Shown here: piece by piece, positions 35,856-44,373 of the stretch | Layout: every line of letters starts with the position of its first letter | Numbering within the stretch: position 1 is the first letter of the stretch | Assembly (NCBI GenBank): GCA_045563055.1 | Contig: JBJKUR010000008.1 | Span: forward strand, 138,247 to 202,246 | Direction of reading: 5' to 3' | Source: Methylaequor sp045563055 | Lineage (GTDB): Bacteria > Pseudomonadota > Alphaproteobacteria > Methylaequorales > Methylaequoraceae | Length of the DNA: 64,000 nucleotides | The notes under the pieces: model-generated | What the model was told of the DNA's origin: nothing | Database searches by the model: none | The model's input: only the letters and a program-made list of their open reading frames with translations | Program-made: the position numbers and the translations under genes

Positions 35856-36308
35856 ATGTCAGAAAGCTATTATTTAAAAAAACATGGTTTATTCATTGAA
35901 GAACTTAAGGTTGGTCTGCAGGCTGTTTTCACTAAAATAATTTCTGAGAAGGATATTCAACTTTTTTCTGAAATTAGTGGTGACGATAACCCTGTGCATT
36001 TAGATGAAAAATTTGCAAAGCAAAGCTTATTCAAAAAAAGGATTGCACATGGATTTTTATCCGCAAGCTTGATTTCAACTGTCATTGCAAAAAAACTTCC
36101 AGGACCCGGAAGTATTTACCTCAAACAATCAATGAAGTTCTTAGCCCCAGTATTTATTGGTGATGAAGTTTCTGCAAGGGTGGAAATAAAGGAAATTAAT
36201 AGAGAAAAAAAAATAATCTCACTTCTAACAGAATGCTTTATTGAAGAGAAAAAAATTATAACTGGAGATGCTCAAATATTAGTGTCATCAAGATCTGTTC
36301 TAAAATAG
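35856..36308 (+). CDS. MaoC family (R)-specific enoyl-CoA hydratase-like protein
   Basis: This single hot-dog domain protein of 150 aa resembles PhaJ. The catalytic motif FSEISGDDNPVHLDEKFAKQ (about 43-62) holds the Asp and His dyad, and IAHGFLSASLIS follows. PhaJ-type enzymes hydrate trans-2-enoyl-CoA to (R)-3-hydroxyacyl-CoA, linking beta-oxidation with polyester or lipid synthesis. No polyhydroxyalkanoate gene is nearby, so the physiological substrate is uncertain. It starts 42 bp from the broken dehydrogenase and abuts ribF directly (the ATG follows its TAG). Confidence 0.8.
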   Translation: MSESYYLKKHGLFIEELKVGLQAVFTKIISEKDIQLFSEISGDDNPVHLDEKFAKQSLFKKRIAHGFLSASLISTVIAKKLPGPGSIYLKQSMKFLAPVFIGDEVSARVEIKEINREKKIISLLTECFIEEKKIITGDAQILVSSRSVLK

Positions 36309-37247
36309 ATGCATATTTTTAAATCATGTAAAATAAGTGAAGAATTTCTTAATTCAACCATTGCGATAGGAAATTTCGATGGTGTTCATATAGGACATCA
36401 AGCCGTAATAAATAAGGCAAAAGAAATTTCAAAAAAAAAACAAACAAAATTAGGTGTTTTAACCTTTGAACCTCATCCAAAATGCTATTTTAACAAGAAG
36501 AATAACTTTTTTAGGTTAACTCCATTTCGAGAAAAATTTAAGATTCTTAAACAAACTGGTCTAGACTTTATGATTAATCTTAAATTCAATAGAGCTTTTC
36601 TTAAAACTAGTGCATTAGATTTTCTAAAAAACAATCTGGTTGATAAACTTAGAGTAAGCAATGTGGTGACCGGTTTTGATTTTGTTTTTGGTAACAATCA
36701 AATTGGAAATGTAAGTTTTATCAAAAAATTTGCTGAAGAAACTCGCTTATTTAATTTTTTTATGGTTCCTGAGGTAAAAACAACCCCACATATAGAAGTT
36801 TCGTCATCTAGTATAAGAAATTTTATTAGACAGGGAAAAATAGAAGAAGCAAATTCTTTGCTAACTAGAAATTGGCAAATTTCTGGAAGAGTTGCTAAAG
36901 GTGAAAAAAAAGCAAGAGAAATTGGCTTTAGAACAGCGAATATTAAAGCAGAAAAATTTTGTGATATACTTTATGGTGTTTATATGGTGAGTGTTAAGTT
37001 TGATAATAAAATAACTGACAAAATATTTCTTGGAATAGCAAACTATGGAATAAAACCAACATTTAACAAAAAATCACCACTTCTAGAGGTTCATATTTTT
37101 GACTTTAATAATGAAATTTACAATGAGAGAATCAGTGTCATTTTTCATAAGTTTATTCGTCCAGAAAAAAAATTTGAATCTATTGTTAAATTAAAAGATC
37201 AGATTATAAAGGATATCAATAAAGTAAAAAATGAAAGATTACTCTAA
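36309..37247 (+). CDS. ribF: Bifunctional riboflavin kinase/FAD synthetase
   Basis: RibF makes FMN and then FAD. The N-terminal nucleotidyltransferase has AIGNFDGVHIGHQAVI (about 17-32) and VVTGFDFVFGNNQIGN. VSSSSIRNFIRQGKIEEA marks the end of this domain (about 164-181). The C-terminal kinase barrel has GRVAKGEKKAREIGFRTANI (about 195-214). It is 312 aa. An A10 tract at 36431-36440 is in frame and intact. The stop region overlaps ileS by 17 bp. FAD made here would serve sdhA. Confidence 0.95.
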   Translation: MHIFKSCKISEEFLNSTIAIGNFDGVHIGHQAVINKAKEISKKKQTKLGVLTFEPHPKCYFNKKNNFFRLTPFREKFKILKQTGLDFMINLKFNRAFLKTSALDFLKNNLVDKLRVSNVVTGFDFVFGNNQIGNVSFIKKFAEETRLFNFFMVPEVKTTPHIEVSSSSIRNFIRQGKIEEANSLLTRNWQISGRVAKGEKKAREIGFRTANIKAEKFCDILYGVYMVSVKFDNKITDKIFLGIANYGIKPTFNKKSPLLEVHIFDFNNEIYNERISVIFHKFIRPEKKFESIVKLKDQIIKDINKVKNERLL

Positions 37248-40020
37248 AACAATAAATCTGCCAAAAACTGATTTTTCAATGAAAGCTAATTTGTCTGAAA
37301 AAGAAATCAGTTGGCTGGAGTTTTGGAAGAAAAAAAAGGTTTATGAAAACTTAAAGAAAAATAATAAGAATAATAAAAAATTTATACTCCATGATGGGCC
37401 TCCATATGCTAACGGTGATCTACATTTAGGACATGCTCTAAACAAAATTTTAAAAGATATAATATGCAGATTTAAATTTCAAAATTCATGTGATGTCGAT
37501 TTCGTTCCTGGTTGGGATTGTCATGGTCTGCCGATTGAATGGAAGGTGGAAGAAAACTACAAAAAATCTGGAAAAAATAAAAATCAAATTGAAATTAGTA
37601 AGTTTCGACAAGAATGCAGGAATTTTGCCAAATCCTGGGTGGAAATCCAAAAAAACCAATTTAACAGATTCGGAATTCAAACTGACTGGAAAGAAGTCTA
37701 TTTGACGATGAACGAGGACTCAGAACTTACGATTGTTTCTGAACTATTAAAGTTTTTAGAATCCGAACAACTCTATCTTGGGTTTAAACCAGTAATGTGG
37801 TCTGTCGTGGAAAAAACGGCATTGGCAGAGGCTGAAATAGAGTATCACGAGAAAAAATCTAAGGCTATTTATGTAAAATTTCCGGTATTAAATGAAGAAG
37901 AAAATTTAAGTGTAGTGATATGGACAACTACACCATGGACGATACCATGCAATAAAGCGATAGCTTTTTCAAGTAAGCTCAATTACAAAAAAGTTGAAAT
38001 TACAGATGAAAATAATCATCATTTTCTCAAAAAGGGAGATAAAATAATTATTGCAGAAGATCTAATTTTGGATTTTTGTAATACTCACTCTATAAAAGGT
38101 TTTAGTGTTCAGGAAACAATCAGTTCGACAGACTTAAAAAAATATTGTTGCGAGCACCCTTTTAAGGAACTGGGGTTTGATTTTTTAGTACGATTGTATG
38201 AGGGGCAACATGTTACAGCGGAAAGTGGAAGTGGATTTGTTCATATTGCACCTAATCATGGTTTAGAAGATTTTGAAGTTGGAATAGAAAATAAACTTGA
38301 TAATTCCCCAACAGTTGATGAGAATGGACTTTACACTGATAATATACCATTTTTTGAGGGTATACATGTATTTAAAGCTGATGACCAAGTAATTGCAGAA
38401 CTTAAAAATAATAATAAGCTAATAAGCTGTAATGATTATTTACATAGCTATCCTCATTCTTGGAGGTCTAAGGCGCCTTTAATTTTTAGAGCAACTTCTC
38501 AGTGGTTTATATCTCTTGAAAAAAAGGGGCTGAGAAAAAAAGCTTTAGAAGAAATTGAAAAAGTAAAATGGATCCCCAGCAATAGTAAAAATAGGATTCT
38601 TTCGATGGTAAAAGATAGACCTGATTGGTGTGTTTCAAGGCAAAGGTCGTGGGGAGTTCCTATCACAGTTTTTATTTCAAAAAAAAATGGAGAACCTTTA
38701 ATAAATAAACAGGTCAATAAAAAAATATTGTCTATTATAGAAAAAGAGGGAATAGGCACATGGTTTGAAAAACCAGTAGAATATTTTTTAAGTGAAATAA
38801 AGAATTCTAATGAATACGTAAAAGTAAATTCTATCTTGGATGTATGGTTTGATTCGGGTTCTAGTCATGTTTACGTGCTCAAAAATAAAGGAATCCAAGA
38901 TCAGGCAGATTTATATCTTGAAGGATCTGATCAGCACCGAGGTTGGTTTCAAACTTCTTTACTAGAAAGTTGTGCAAACTATGGAATCAGTCCATTTAAA
39001 ACCGTTATGACTCATGGGTTTGTAATTGATGAAAAAGGGAAAAAAATGTCAAAATCTATGGGGAATGTGATATTACCCTCCGATGTGATTAAAAAATATG
39101 GGGCTGATATTTTAAGAATCTGGGTTGCAAATTCTAATTATGTTGAGGATATTAAAATTAGTTATCAGAATTTAGACAGACAGGCTGAGAGTTACAGAAA
39201 AATAAGAAATACAATAAGATTTATTTTAGGTAATTTAAATAAACTACAAGTTAATGAAATGATTGAGCATGACTCTCTTCCTCCTTTAGAGAAATTTATT
39301 AGGCATAAATTGTTTAATTTAAATAAACAGATTAATGATCACTATGAAGAGTTTAACTTTTATAAGGCATTCCAATTAATTTTCGGATTTTGTTCTCAAG
39401 AACTCTCTTCATTATTTTTCGATATTAGAAAAGATGCATTATATTGCGAATCGGCAAACTCAATAAAAGTTAGGTCAACTAAGACCGTGATGATAGATGT
39501 ATTCCAATGTTTAATAAGATGGCTTTGTCCTATTATTCCTTTTACCACAGAGGAGGCCTGGCAAAATTGGCTGCAAATTAGTGAAAATGAGAGTGAGATA
39601 AGTTGCCACTATTTGAAGAAGATTGAAATACCGTCTATATGGAATGATATAAAACTAGATAATCATTGGTCAAAAATTTTGGAAATAAAAAATTTATTTA
39701 GCTACGTAGTGGAGCAAAAAAGAAATTCAAAAGAAATTAAATCCAGCTTAGAAGCTAAAGTTTTTATTTTTTTTAAAGATATAGAGTTTAAAAAGATTGT
39801 GGAGAAAATTAATATGAGTGAAATATTAATATCCTCAGAGGTAGAAATTTCTGAGAAATTTGATAATGATTTCTATTTTGATGGCGATAAAAAAATAGGT
39901 GTGAAAATTACCAAAGAAGATGGAGAAAAATGTCCAAGATGTTGGAGGGTATTTAAAAAATCTGCAATTTCTAAAAATTACTTATGCTTTAGATGTGATG
40001 AACTATTAAATGAGTGTTAA
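37231..40020 (+). CDS. ileS: Isoleucyl-tRNA synthetase
   Basis: IleS charges tRNA-Ile. The class I HIGH motif is PYANGDLHLGHALNK (about 57-71), and KMSKSMGNV is near residue 608. The CP1 editing domain (about 190-390) carries TTTPWTIPCNKAIAFS and the GSGFVHIAPNHG motif. A C-terminal zinc-binding pair CPRCWRVF and CFRCDELL closes the 929-residue protein. Its end overlaps lspA by 11 bp. The ribF-ileS-lspA order is widespread in Proteobacteria. Confidence 0.98.
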   Translation: MKDYSKTINLPKTDFSMKANLSEKEISWLEFWKKKKVYENLKKNNKNNKKFILHDGPPYANGDLHLGHALNKILKDIICRFKFQNSCDVDFVPGWDCHGLPIEWKVEENYKKSGKNKNQIEISKFRQECRNFAKSWVEIQKNQFNRFGIQTDWKEVYLTMNEDSELTIVSELLKFLESEQLYLGFKPVMWSVVEKTALAEAEIEYHEKKSKAIYVKFPVLNEEENLSVVIWTTTPWTIPCNKAIAFSSKLNYKKVEITDENNHHFLKKGDKIIIAEDLILDFCNTHSIKGFSVQETISSTDLKKYCCEHPFKELGFDFLVRLYEGQHVTAESGSGFVHIAPNHGLEDFEVGIENKLDNSPTVDENGLYTDNIPFFEGIHVFKADDQVIAELKNNNKLISCNDYLHSYPHSWRSKAPLIFRATSQWFISLEKKGLRKKALEEIEKVKWIPSNSKNRILSMVKDRPDWCVSRQRSWGVPITVFISKKNGEPLINKQVNKKILSIIEKEGIGTWFEKPVEYFLSEIKNSNEYVKVNSILDVWFDSGSSHVYVLKNKGIQDQADLYLEGSDQHRGWFQTSLLESCANYGISPFKTVMTHGFVIDEKGKKMSKSMGNVILPSDVIKKYGADILRIWVANSNYVEDIKISYQNLDRQAESYRKIRNTIRFILGNLNKLQVNEMIEHDSLPPLEKFIRHKLFNLNKQINDHYEEFNFYKAFQLIFGFCSQELSSLFFDIRKDALYCESANSIKVRSTKTVMIDVFQCLIRWLCPIIPFTTEEAWQNWLQISENESEISCHYLKKIEIPSIWNDIKLDNHWSKILEIKNLFSYVVEQKRNSKEIKSSLEAKVFIFFKDIEFKKIVEKINMSEILISSEVEISEKFDNDFYFDGDKKIGVKITKEDGEKCPRCWRVFKKSAISKNYLCFRCDELLNEC

Positions 40021-40477
40021 TAGAAAAACAATCTTAAATGCCTTCCTGATTGCTTCTGTATGTGTGCTGATAGATCAGCTTTCAAAAAATTTTGTTAAGA
40101 GCTATCTTCTAAAAAATGATTCAGTAATAAGAATTTTTGATGGCTTAAACATTGTATACGTTGAGAATAAAGGAGTAAGCTTTGGTATCCTTGCAGAATT
40201 CAATATAACATTCTTTTTGGGTATTCTTTCAATTTTAATTTCTTTTTATATTATATTTTTAATTCTAAAGTCTAAAGACAGCGTTGAAAAAAACTCATTA
40301 TCCTTAATATTGGGTGGCGCACTAGGAAATGGTTTTGACAGAATAGTATATGGACGCGTTGTTGATTTTATTGATTTTTATTACAAAAACGTTCATTGGC
40401 CAGCATTTAATTTTGCTGACTCATTTATAACAATTGGGGCAACAATATTCTTTGTAAAAATTCTAAAAAATAACTGA
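40010..40477 (+). CDS. lspA: Lipoprotein signal peptidase (prolipoprotein signal peptidase II)
   Basis: LspA cleaves the signal peptide of diacylglyceryl-prolipoproteins in the inner membrane. Four membrane segments are visible (about 10-28, 65-85, 98-108 region, 133-150). The catalytic aspartates lie in GNGFDRIVYGRVVDFIDFYY (about 104-123) and NFADSFITIG (about 134-143). VENKGVSFGIL is the other conserved box. It is 155 aa. The next two genes downstream encode predicted lipoproteins, natural substrates of this enzyme. Confidence 0.96.
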   Translation: MSVNRKTILNAFLIASVCVLIDQLSKNFVKSYLLKNDSVIRIFDGLNIVYVENKGVSFGILAEFNITFFLGILSILISFYIIFLILKSKDSVEKNSLSLILGGALGNGFDRIVYGRVVDFIDFYYKNVHWPAFNFADSFITIGATIFFVKILKNN

Positions 40478-40560
40478 AAAATAAATATGAATTATGCTTT
40501 TCAAAAGGAGAAACTAATGTTATAGATAAACAAAATGTTCTTATAATTTTTTTTTGAAAC

Positions 40561-40572
40561 ACTATATATAGT
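40561..40572. promoter_or_regulatory. 12-bp perfect palindrome before the lipoprotein gene
   Basis: ACTATATATAGT is a perfect inverted repeat ending 6 bp before the ATG at 40579, in the 101-bp gap after lspA. It could be part of a promoter or an operator. AT-rich palindromes of this size can occur by chance. The same gap holds AAGGAG (40505-40510) followed by ATG-TTA-TAG. Confidence 0.3.
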
Positions 40573-40578
40573 ATTCTT

Positions 40579-41211
40579 ATGAACCAATTTAACAAAATAA
40601 CAACATTTGGGTTATTTTTTCTTTCAGTGTTGATACAATCCTGCACCACAATTGAATCAACAGTGAACTCAACAATAGATTCCATCTCTGAAGCAGGAGA
40701 TTTCTTGTATGATTCTGTAAATTTTTGGGAAGATGAAGAACCTGAGCAGAGCGAGGCCGTTGTAATAGAGGAAGCTGTGGAAGTACCAGATTATGCATTG
40801 CCTGATATGAATTATTTTGAAGATTCAGATTCAGTTGTTGGTCAGCCCCAAAATATGCAATCAAACCTCCAGCCTCAACCCTATTACGACCCAATTTACC
40901 GAAGCGCTAGACAATATTACTTTGTAGGTCCTAATGGCACACCTATGTTAGCACCTCCTCCTCCTCCATTTCCTCAGTATTCTATAGATCAAGCTCCACC
41001 AATGCCATACTCTTACTCAAATAGTCTAGGTATCCAAGGTTATACTCCAATACCTGGTCAACCAGGAATGAATCCGGTACCAAACATCAAGTCGTCAAAT
41101 AAATTAATGACTCTTGAAGAAGAGATGGAGCTATTTGGCATCCAAAATGATTGTGTTAGAGTGAAAGAAGACTACGTAAACGGGGGATTTATGTGTGATG
41201 ACTATGATTAA
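40579..41211 (+). CDS. Proline-rich putative lipoprotein, no recognised family
   Basis: I do not recognise this gene. It encodes 210 residues. A signal peptide ends in a lipobox-like LIQSC (about residue 22), so the mature protein would be lipid-anchored. An acidic stretch follows (EDEEPEQSEAVVIEEAVE, about 51-68). A region rich in Pro, Gln and Tyr comes next, with PPPPPFPQY near residue 130. A compact C-terminal piece (about 174-210) begins LMTLEEEMELFGIQNDC and has a second cysteine in GGFMCDDYD, so a disulfide is possible. It sits between lspA and a DUF3035-like lipoprotein. The codon and base use look like its neighbours'. Confidence 0.75.
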   Translation: MNQFNKITTFGLFFLSVLIQSCTTIESTVNSTIDSISEAGDFLYDSVNFWEDEEPEQSEAVVIEEAVEVPDYALPDMNYFEDSDSVVGQPQNMQSNLQPQPYYDPIYRSARQYYFVGPNGTPMLAPPPPPFPQYSIDQAPPMPYSYSNSLGIQGYTPIPGQPGMNPVPNIKSSNKLMTLEEEMELFGIQNDCVRVKEDYVNGGFMCDDYD

Positions 41212-41773
41212 GTTATACACTAAATTTGCACTCTTGTTATTTTTGTTAAATTCTTGTGAAACACTCCAGGACTTTGCAGGTTTATCCAAACCAGACTTAG
41301 AAAATGATATTTTTGATCAAACTCCTGATTTAATTTTGCCACCAGACTTCAATAAGGTTGCACGACAAAGTAGCAAAATCTCAAGACAACCTGTTGTCAA
41401 TCAAACAGAAGAAAATATTTTTAAGTTTCAATCTCAAAGTGTTCAACCCCGAGTTACAAACTTTATTGCACCTTCAATAAACGTTGAATCTTCTCCAACC
41501 CCGTCAGACTCTTTAGAGCGTTTCAAAGAGAATAAAAAATTTAGCATTGGTCAATGGGTTTATGGAAGATATGTAGAAGGTTATAGACAGGGCAATCTAT
41601 ACTACAGACCAATCTATGACAAAGGTTACAATTTCTCTAGAAGGTATATACCTGATCAAAATGTTTCCTCCTTTTTAACACCACAATTTAACTATGGTGA
41701 TGTGGCTCCGAACGTATCAAGACAAAATAGTTCAGATATTCAAAACGTAGACAGTTTGCCTGTTATTGATTAA
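41198..41773 (+). CDS. Putative lipoprotein, DUF3035-like
   Basis: The protein is about 191 residues, with a signal peptide and lipobox LLNSC. The segment NDIFDQTPDLILPPDFNK resembles the conserved core of the alphaproteobacterial DUF3035 family, which often lies between lspA and M16 peptidase genes. The C-terminal part holds GQWVYGRYVEGYRQGNLYYR, which is aromatic-rich. Function is unknown, and an outer-membrane role is inferred from lipidation and context. Start options are GTG 41195, ATG 41198 and ATG 41204. I chose 41198 because GGGGGA lies about 11 bp upstream. It overlaps the previous gene by 14 bp. Confidence 0.65.
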   Translation: MTMIKLYTKFALLLFLLNSCETLQDFAGLSKPDLENDIFDQTPDLILPPDFNKVARQSSKISRQPVVNQTEENIFKFQSQSVQPRVTNFIAPSINVESSPTPSDSLERFKENKKFSIGQWVYGRYVEGYRQGNLYYRPIYDKGYNFSRRYIPDQNVSSFLTPQFNYGDVAPNVSRQNSSDIQNVDSLPVID

Positions 41774-43087
41774 ATGAAGTTTATTGCTGTTTTTTTTATA
41801 TTTCTTTTATATTTCGAAAAACCTGAATCCAAAAGAATATTTGACGCCAAAGAGTTCACATTAAAAAATGGTTTACAAGTTGTAATTGTAGAAAATCCTA
41901 GGGCACCTGTTGTAGCACAAATGATTTGGTATAACTTTGGATCTGATATTGAAAGTCCTGGTAAGAGTGGGTTAGCTCATTTTATGGAGCATTTGATGTT
42001 TAAAGGTACACAAAAATACCCTGAAAGTTTTTTTTCAAACTTTCTTTCAAAGATTGGTGGAAGTGAGAATGCATTTACTAGTTACGATTACACTGCTTAC
42101 TATCAAATTTTTCCAAGTGAGCACTTGGAAAAGGTTTTAGAATTAGAAGCCGATAGAATGAAAAACTTGGTCCTTTCAAAAAAAAATGTTCAAACTGAAA
42201 AAAAAGTTATTTTGGAGGAACGTTTTCAAAGAGTAGAGAGTAATCCGTCTGCCCAACTAGATGAATCAATGAGAAATATACTATATCCTAATAACTACTA
42301 CGGGAGACCTATAATAGGGTGGAAGCATGAGATAGAAAATTTAAGTTATGAGGATGTCATAAAATTCTATCAAAAAAACTATAGTCCAGAAAATGCGGTT
42401 TTAGTTCTTTCAGGAAATGTGAAGTTAAAAGATGCCAAGAAACTAGTTAAGAAGTATTACGGTAATTTTGATAAGGTATCAAAGAAGAAAAGGGTGAATT
42501 TAATTGACCCTGATTTAAAAACATTAACAAAGGTTGAGTTGCGTCACCCAAATGTTAAGCAACAAATTTGGAAAAGAATATACAGAACAAAATCTTACAT
42601 GGATTCAATTGAGAAGGCAATTGCGCTTGATATTGGTCTAAAAATTTTAGCTGGTGGCTCATCAAGCATTCTATATGACGAATTAGTAAATAAAAAAAAA
42701 ACTTTTTCTATGATAGGAGGCTTTTATCAGGGGCTAACTCGCGGACAAGGCTATGTTTATTTTTATGCAATACCGAATAAGAGGTTTGATGATGATGAAC
42801 TAAACAAATTAATTGAAGATGAAGTAGAAAAAGCAATTGAAACTAAAGTTACGGAAGATAAGTTAGAATTAGAAAAAAAGAAATATTATTTCGACAGTAT
42901 TTATGGAATGGATGGAGTTCTTAAACCAGCAGAAATAATAGGTGAGGCATTGACTGTTGGTTTGAATTTAAATGATATAGAGAACTGGAATAATAAACTT
43001 AAAAAAATTAGTTTAGATATGGTTAAAAAAGAATTAGAGGAGCTCTCGAGAAATAAAAATTTTGTAACAGGAAATCTTAAAAATTGA
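41774..43087 (+). CDS. M16 family zinc metallopeptidase, catalytic subunit
   Basis: This is a periplasmic M16 (processing peptidase-like) protein of 437 residues with a signal peptide. The inverted zinc motif HFMEH is in GLAHFMEHLMFKGT (about residues 69-82), and the distal glutamate ligand is in EKKVILEERFQRV (about 134-146). It therefore appears catalytically competent. It is followed by a second M16 gene lacking the motif, the usual active/inactive pair that forms a clamshell heterodimer. The mature substrate is unknown. The gene overlaps its partner by 4 bp. Confidence 0.92.
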   Translation: MKFIAVFFIFLLYFEKPESKRIFDAKEFTLKNGLQVVIVENPRAPVVAQMIWYNFGSDIESPGKSGLAHFMEHLMFKGTQKYPESFFSNFLSKIGGSENAFTSYDYTAYYQIFPSEHLEKVLELEADRMKNLVLSKKNVQTEKKVILEERFQRVESNPSAQLDESMRNILYPNNYYGRPIIGWKHEIENLSYEDVIKFYQKNYSPENAVLVLSGNVKLKDAKKLVKKYYGNFDKVSKKKRVNLIDPDLKTLTKVELRHPNVKQQIWKRIYRTKSYMDSIEKAIALDIGLKILAGGSSSILYDELVNKKKTFSMIGGFYQGLTRGQGYVYFYAIPNKRFDDDELNKLIEDEVEKAIETKVTEDKLELEKKKYYFDSIYGMDGVLKPAEIIGEALTVGLNLNDIENWNNKLKKISLDMVKKELEELSRNKNFVTGNLKN

Positions 43088-44373
43088 AATTTGTTTTTTT
43101 AATATTAATTTTTTTTTTCAAAACTCCAGATGCACTGGAATACAAACAACTTGAGACAAGAAAAGGCATAAAATTCTGGTTTGTTGAGGAGTCATCGATT
43201 CCTATAATAAGTGTGAGTTTTAGCTTTCGGGGTGGGTCTTCATTGGAGCCACCTAATAAGCATGGTTTGATGAATCTAATGTCTTCACTTATGGATGAGG
43301 GAACATCAAAATATAACGCCAGTGAATTCAAAAACATGGTAAAAAATAATGGAGTGAAACTAAATTTTTCAACTCAAAAAGATCAACTCACTGGATCATT
43401 TCAAGTTATTTCAACTCAAAAACAAAAAGGATTCGAGTTGTTTTACGAAGCGCTAAACCACCCAAGATTCGATAAGGATGATATTAATAAAATTAAAAAT
43501 CAGATTGTTGCTAGTATCAAAATTGATCAATCAAATATTTCAACTCTAGCGTCTGATAAATTTAATGAGAATTTTTTCTTAGAACATAACTTTTCAAAAA
43601 ATGTTAAAGGCTCTAAACAATCACTCCAAAATATAACAAGGGATGACTTACTAAGAGTTCATAAAAAAATTCTTCAAAAACGAAACTTAGTTATCGGAGT
43701 TTCTGGAAAAATTAGTGAAAGAGAAATAAAGAAATTGATTGACTTCGTTTTTGGTGAAACAGGAGATGATCCTAAAATTAAGGGACCTAATCCTTTTTCA
43801 GTTTTGATGAAAGGGACGAAAGTCCATAAAATGCAAACTCCTCAAACTAGTGTTGTATTTGGACATCCAGGTGTTTCCAGAAAAGATGAGGTTTTCTTTG
43901 CACTTCGCATAGCAAATTATGTTTTAGGAGGAGGTGGGTTTCAATCAAGATTATATAAAAATATCAGGGAGAAAAAAGGTTTGGTATACTCTGTCTATTC
44001 ATACTTGCTTTCATATGAAAATGATGGAGTAATTGTTGGAGGTTTTCAAACACGAAATAAATCTGTAAATGAAACAATTAACAGAGTAAGAAATGAATGG
44101 AATAAAATACAGAAAAATGGAATTAGCAAGCAAGAACTTGAAGACGCAAAAGCTTACTTTAATGGTTCTTTCATAAGAAATTTTACCAGTACAATTTCAA
44201 TTGCTAATTTATTACAGATTGTTCAATATTATGATCTTGGTGAGGATTATTTTAGAATAAGATCAAAAATTATCAATAATTTAAGTTTAAAAGAGGTAAA
44301 TAGTATTATTGCTGAATTCTTTAAGACCGACCAATTGTTTTTTATGATAGTTGGGGAACCCGGTAAAAAATGA
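43084..44373 (+). CDS. M16 family peptidase-like protein, non-catalytic partner
   Basis: The 429-residue protein has a signal peptide (1-17) and the M16 fold. The HxxEH zinc site is replaced in GLMNLMSSLMDEGTSKY (about 54-70), so it cannot bind zinc in the usual way. The C-terminal half keeps GGGGFQSRLYKNIREKKGLV, typical of the subunit that shapes the substrate chamber. Translation starts at TTG 43084, overlapping the stop of the catalytic partner by 4 bp (TTGA), which would help make equal amounts of the two subunits. Confidence 0.9.
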   Translation: MKFVFLILIFFFKTPDALEYKQLETRKGIKFWFVEESSIPIISVSFSFRGGSSLEPPNKHGLMNLMSSLMDEGTSKYNASEFKNMVKNNGVKLNFSTQKDQLTGSFQVISTQKQKGFELFYEALNHPRFDKDDINKIKNQIVASIKIDQSNISTLASDKFNENFFLEHNFSKNVKGSKQSLQNITRDDLLRVHKKILQKRNLVIGVSGKISEREIKKLIDFVFGETGDDPKIKGPNPFSVLMKGTKVHKMQTPQTSVVFGHPGVSRKDEVFFALRIANYVLGGGGFQSRLYKNIREKKGLVYSVYSYLLSYENDGVIVGGFQTRNKSVNETINRVRNEWNKIQKNGISKQELEDAKAYFNGSFIRNFTSTISIANLLQIVQYYDLGEDYFRIRSKIINNLSLKEVNSIIAEFFKTDQLFFMIVGEPGKK

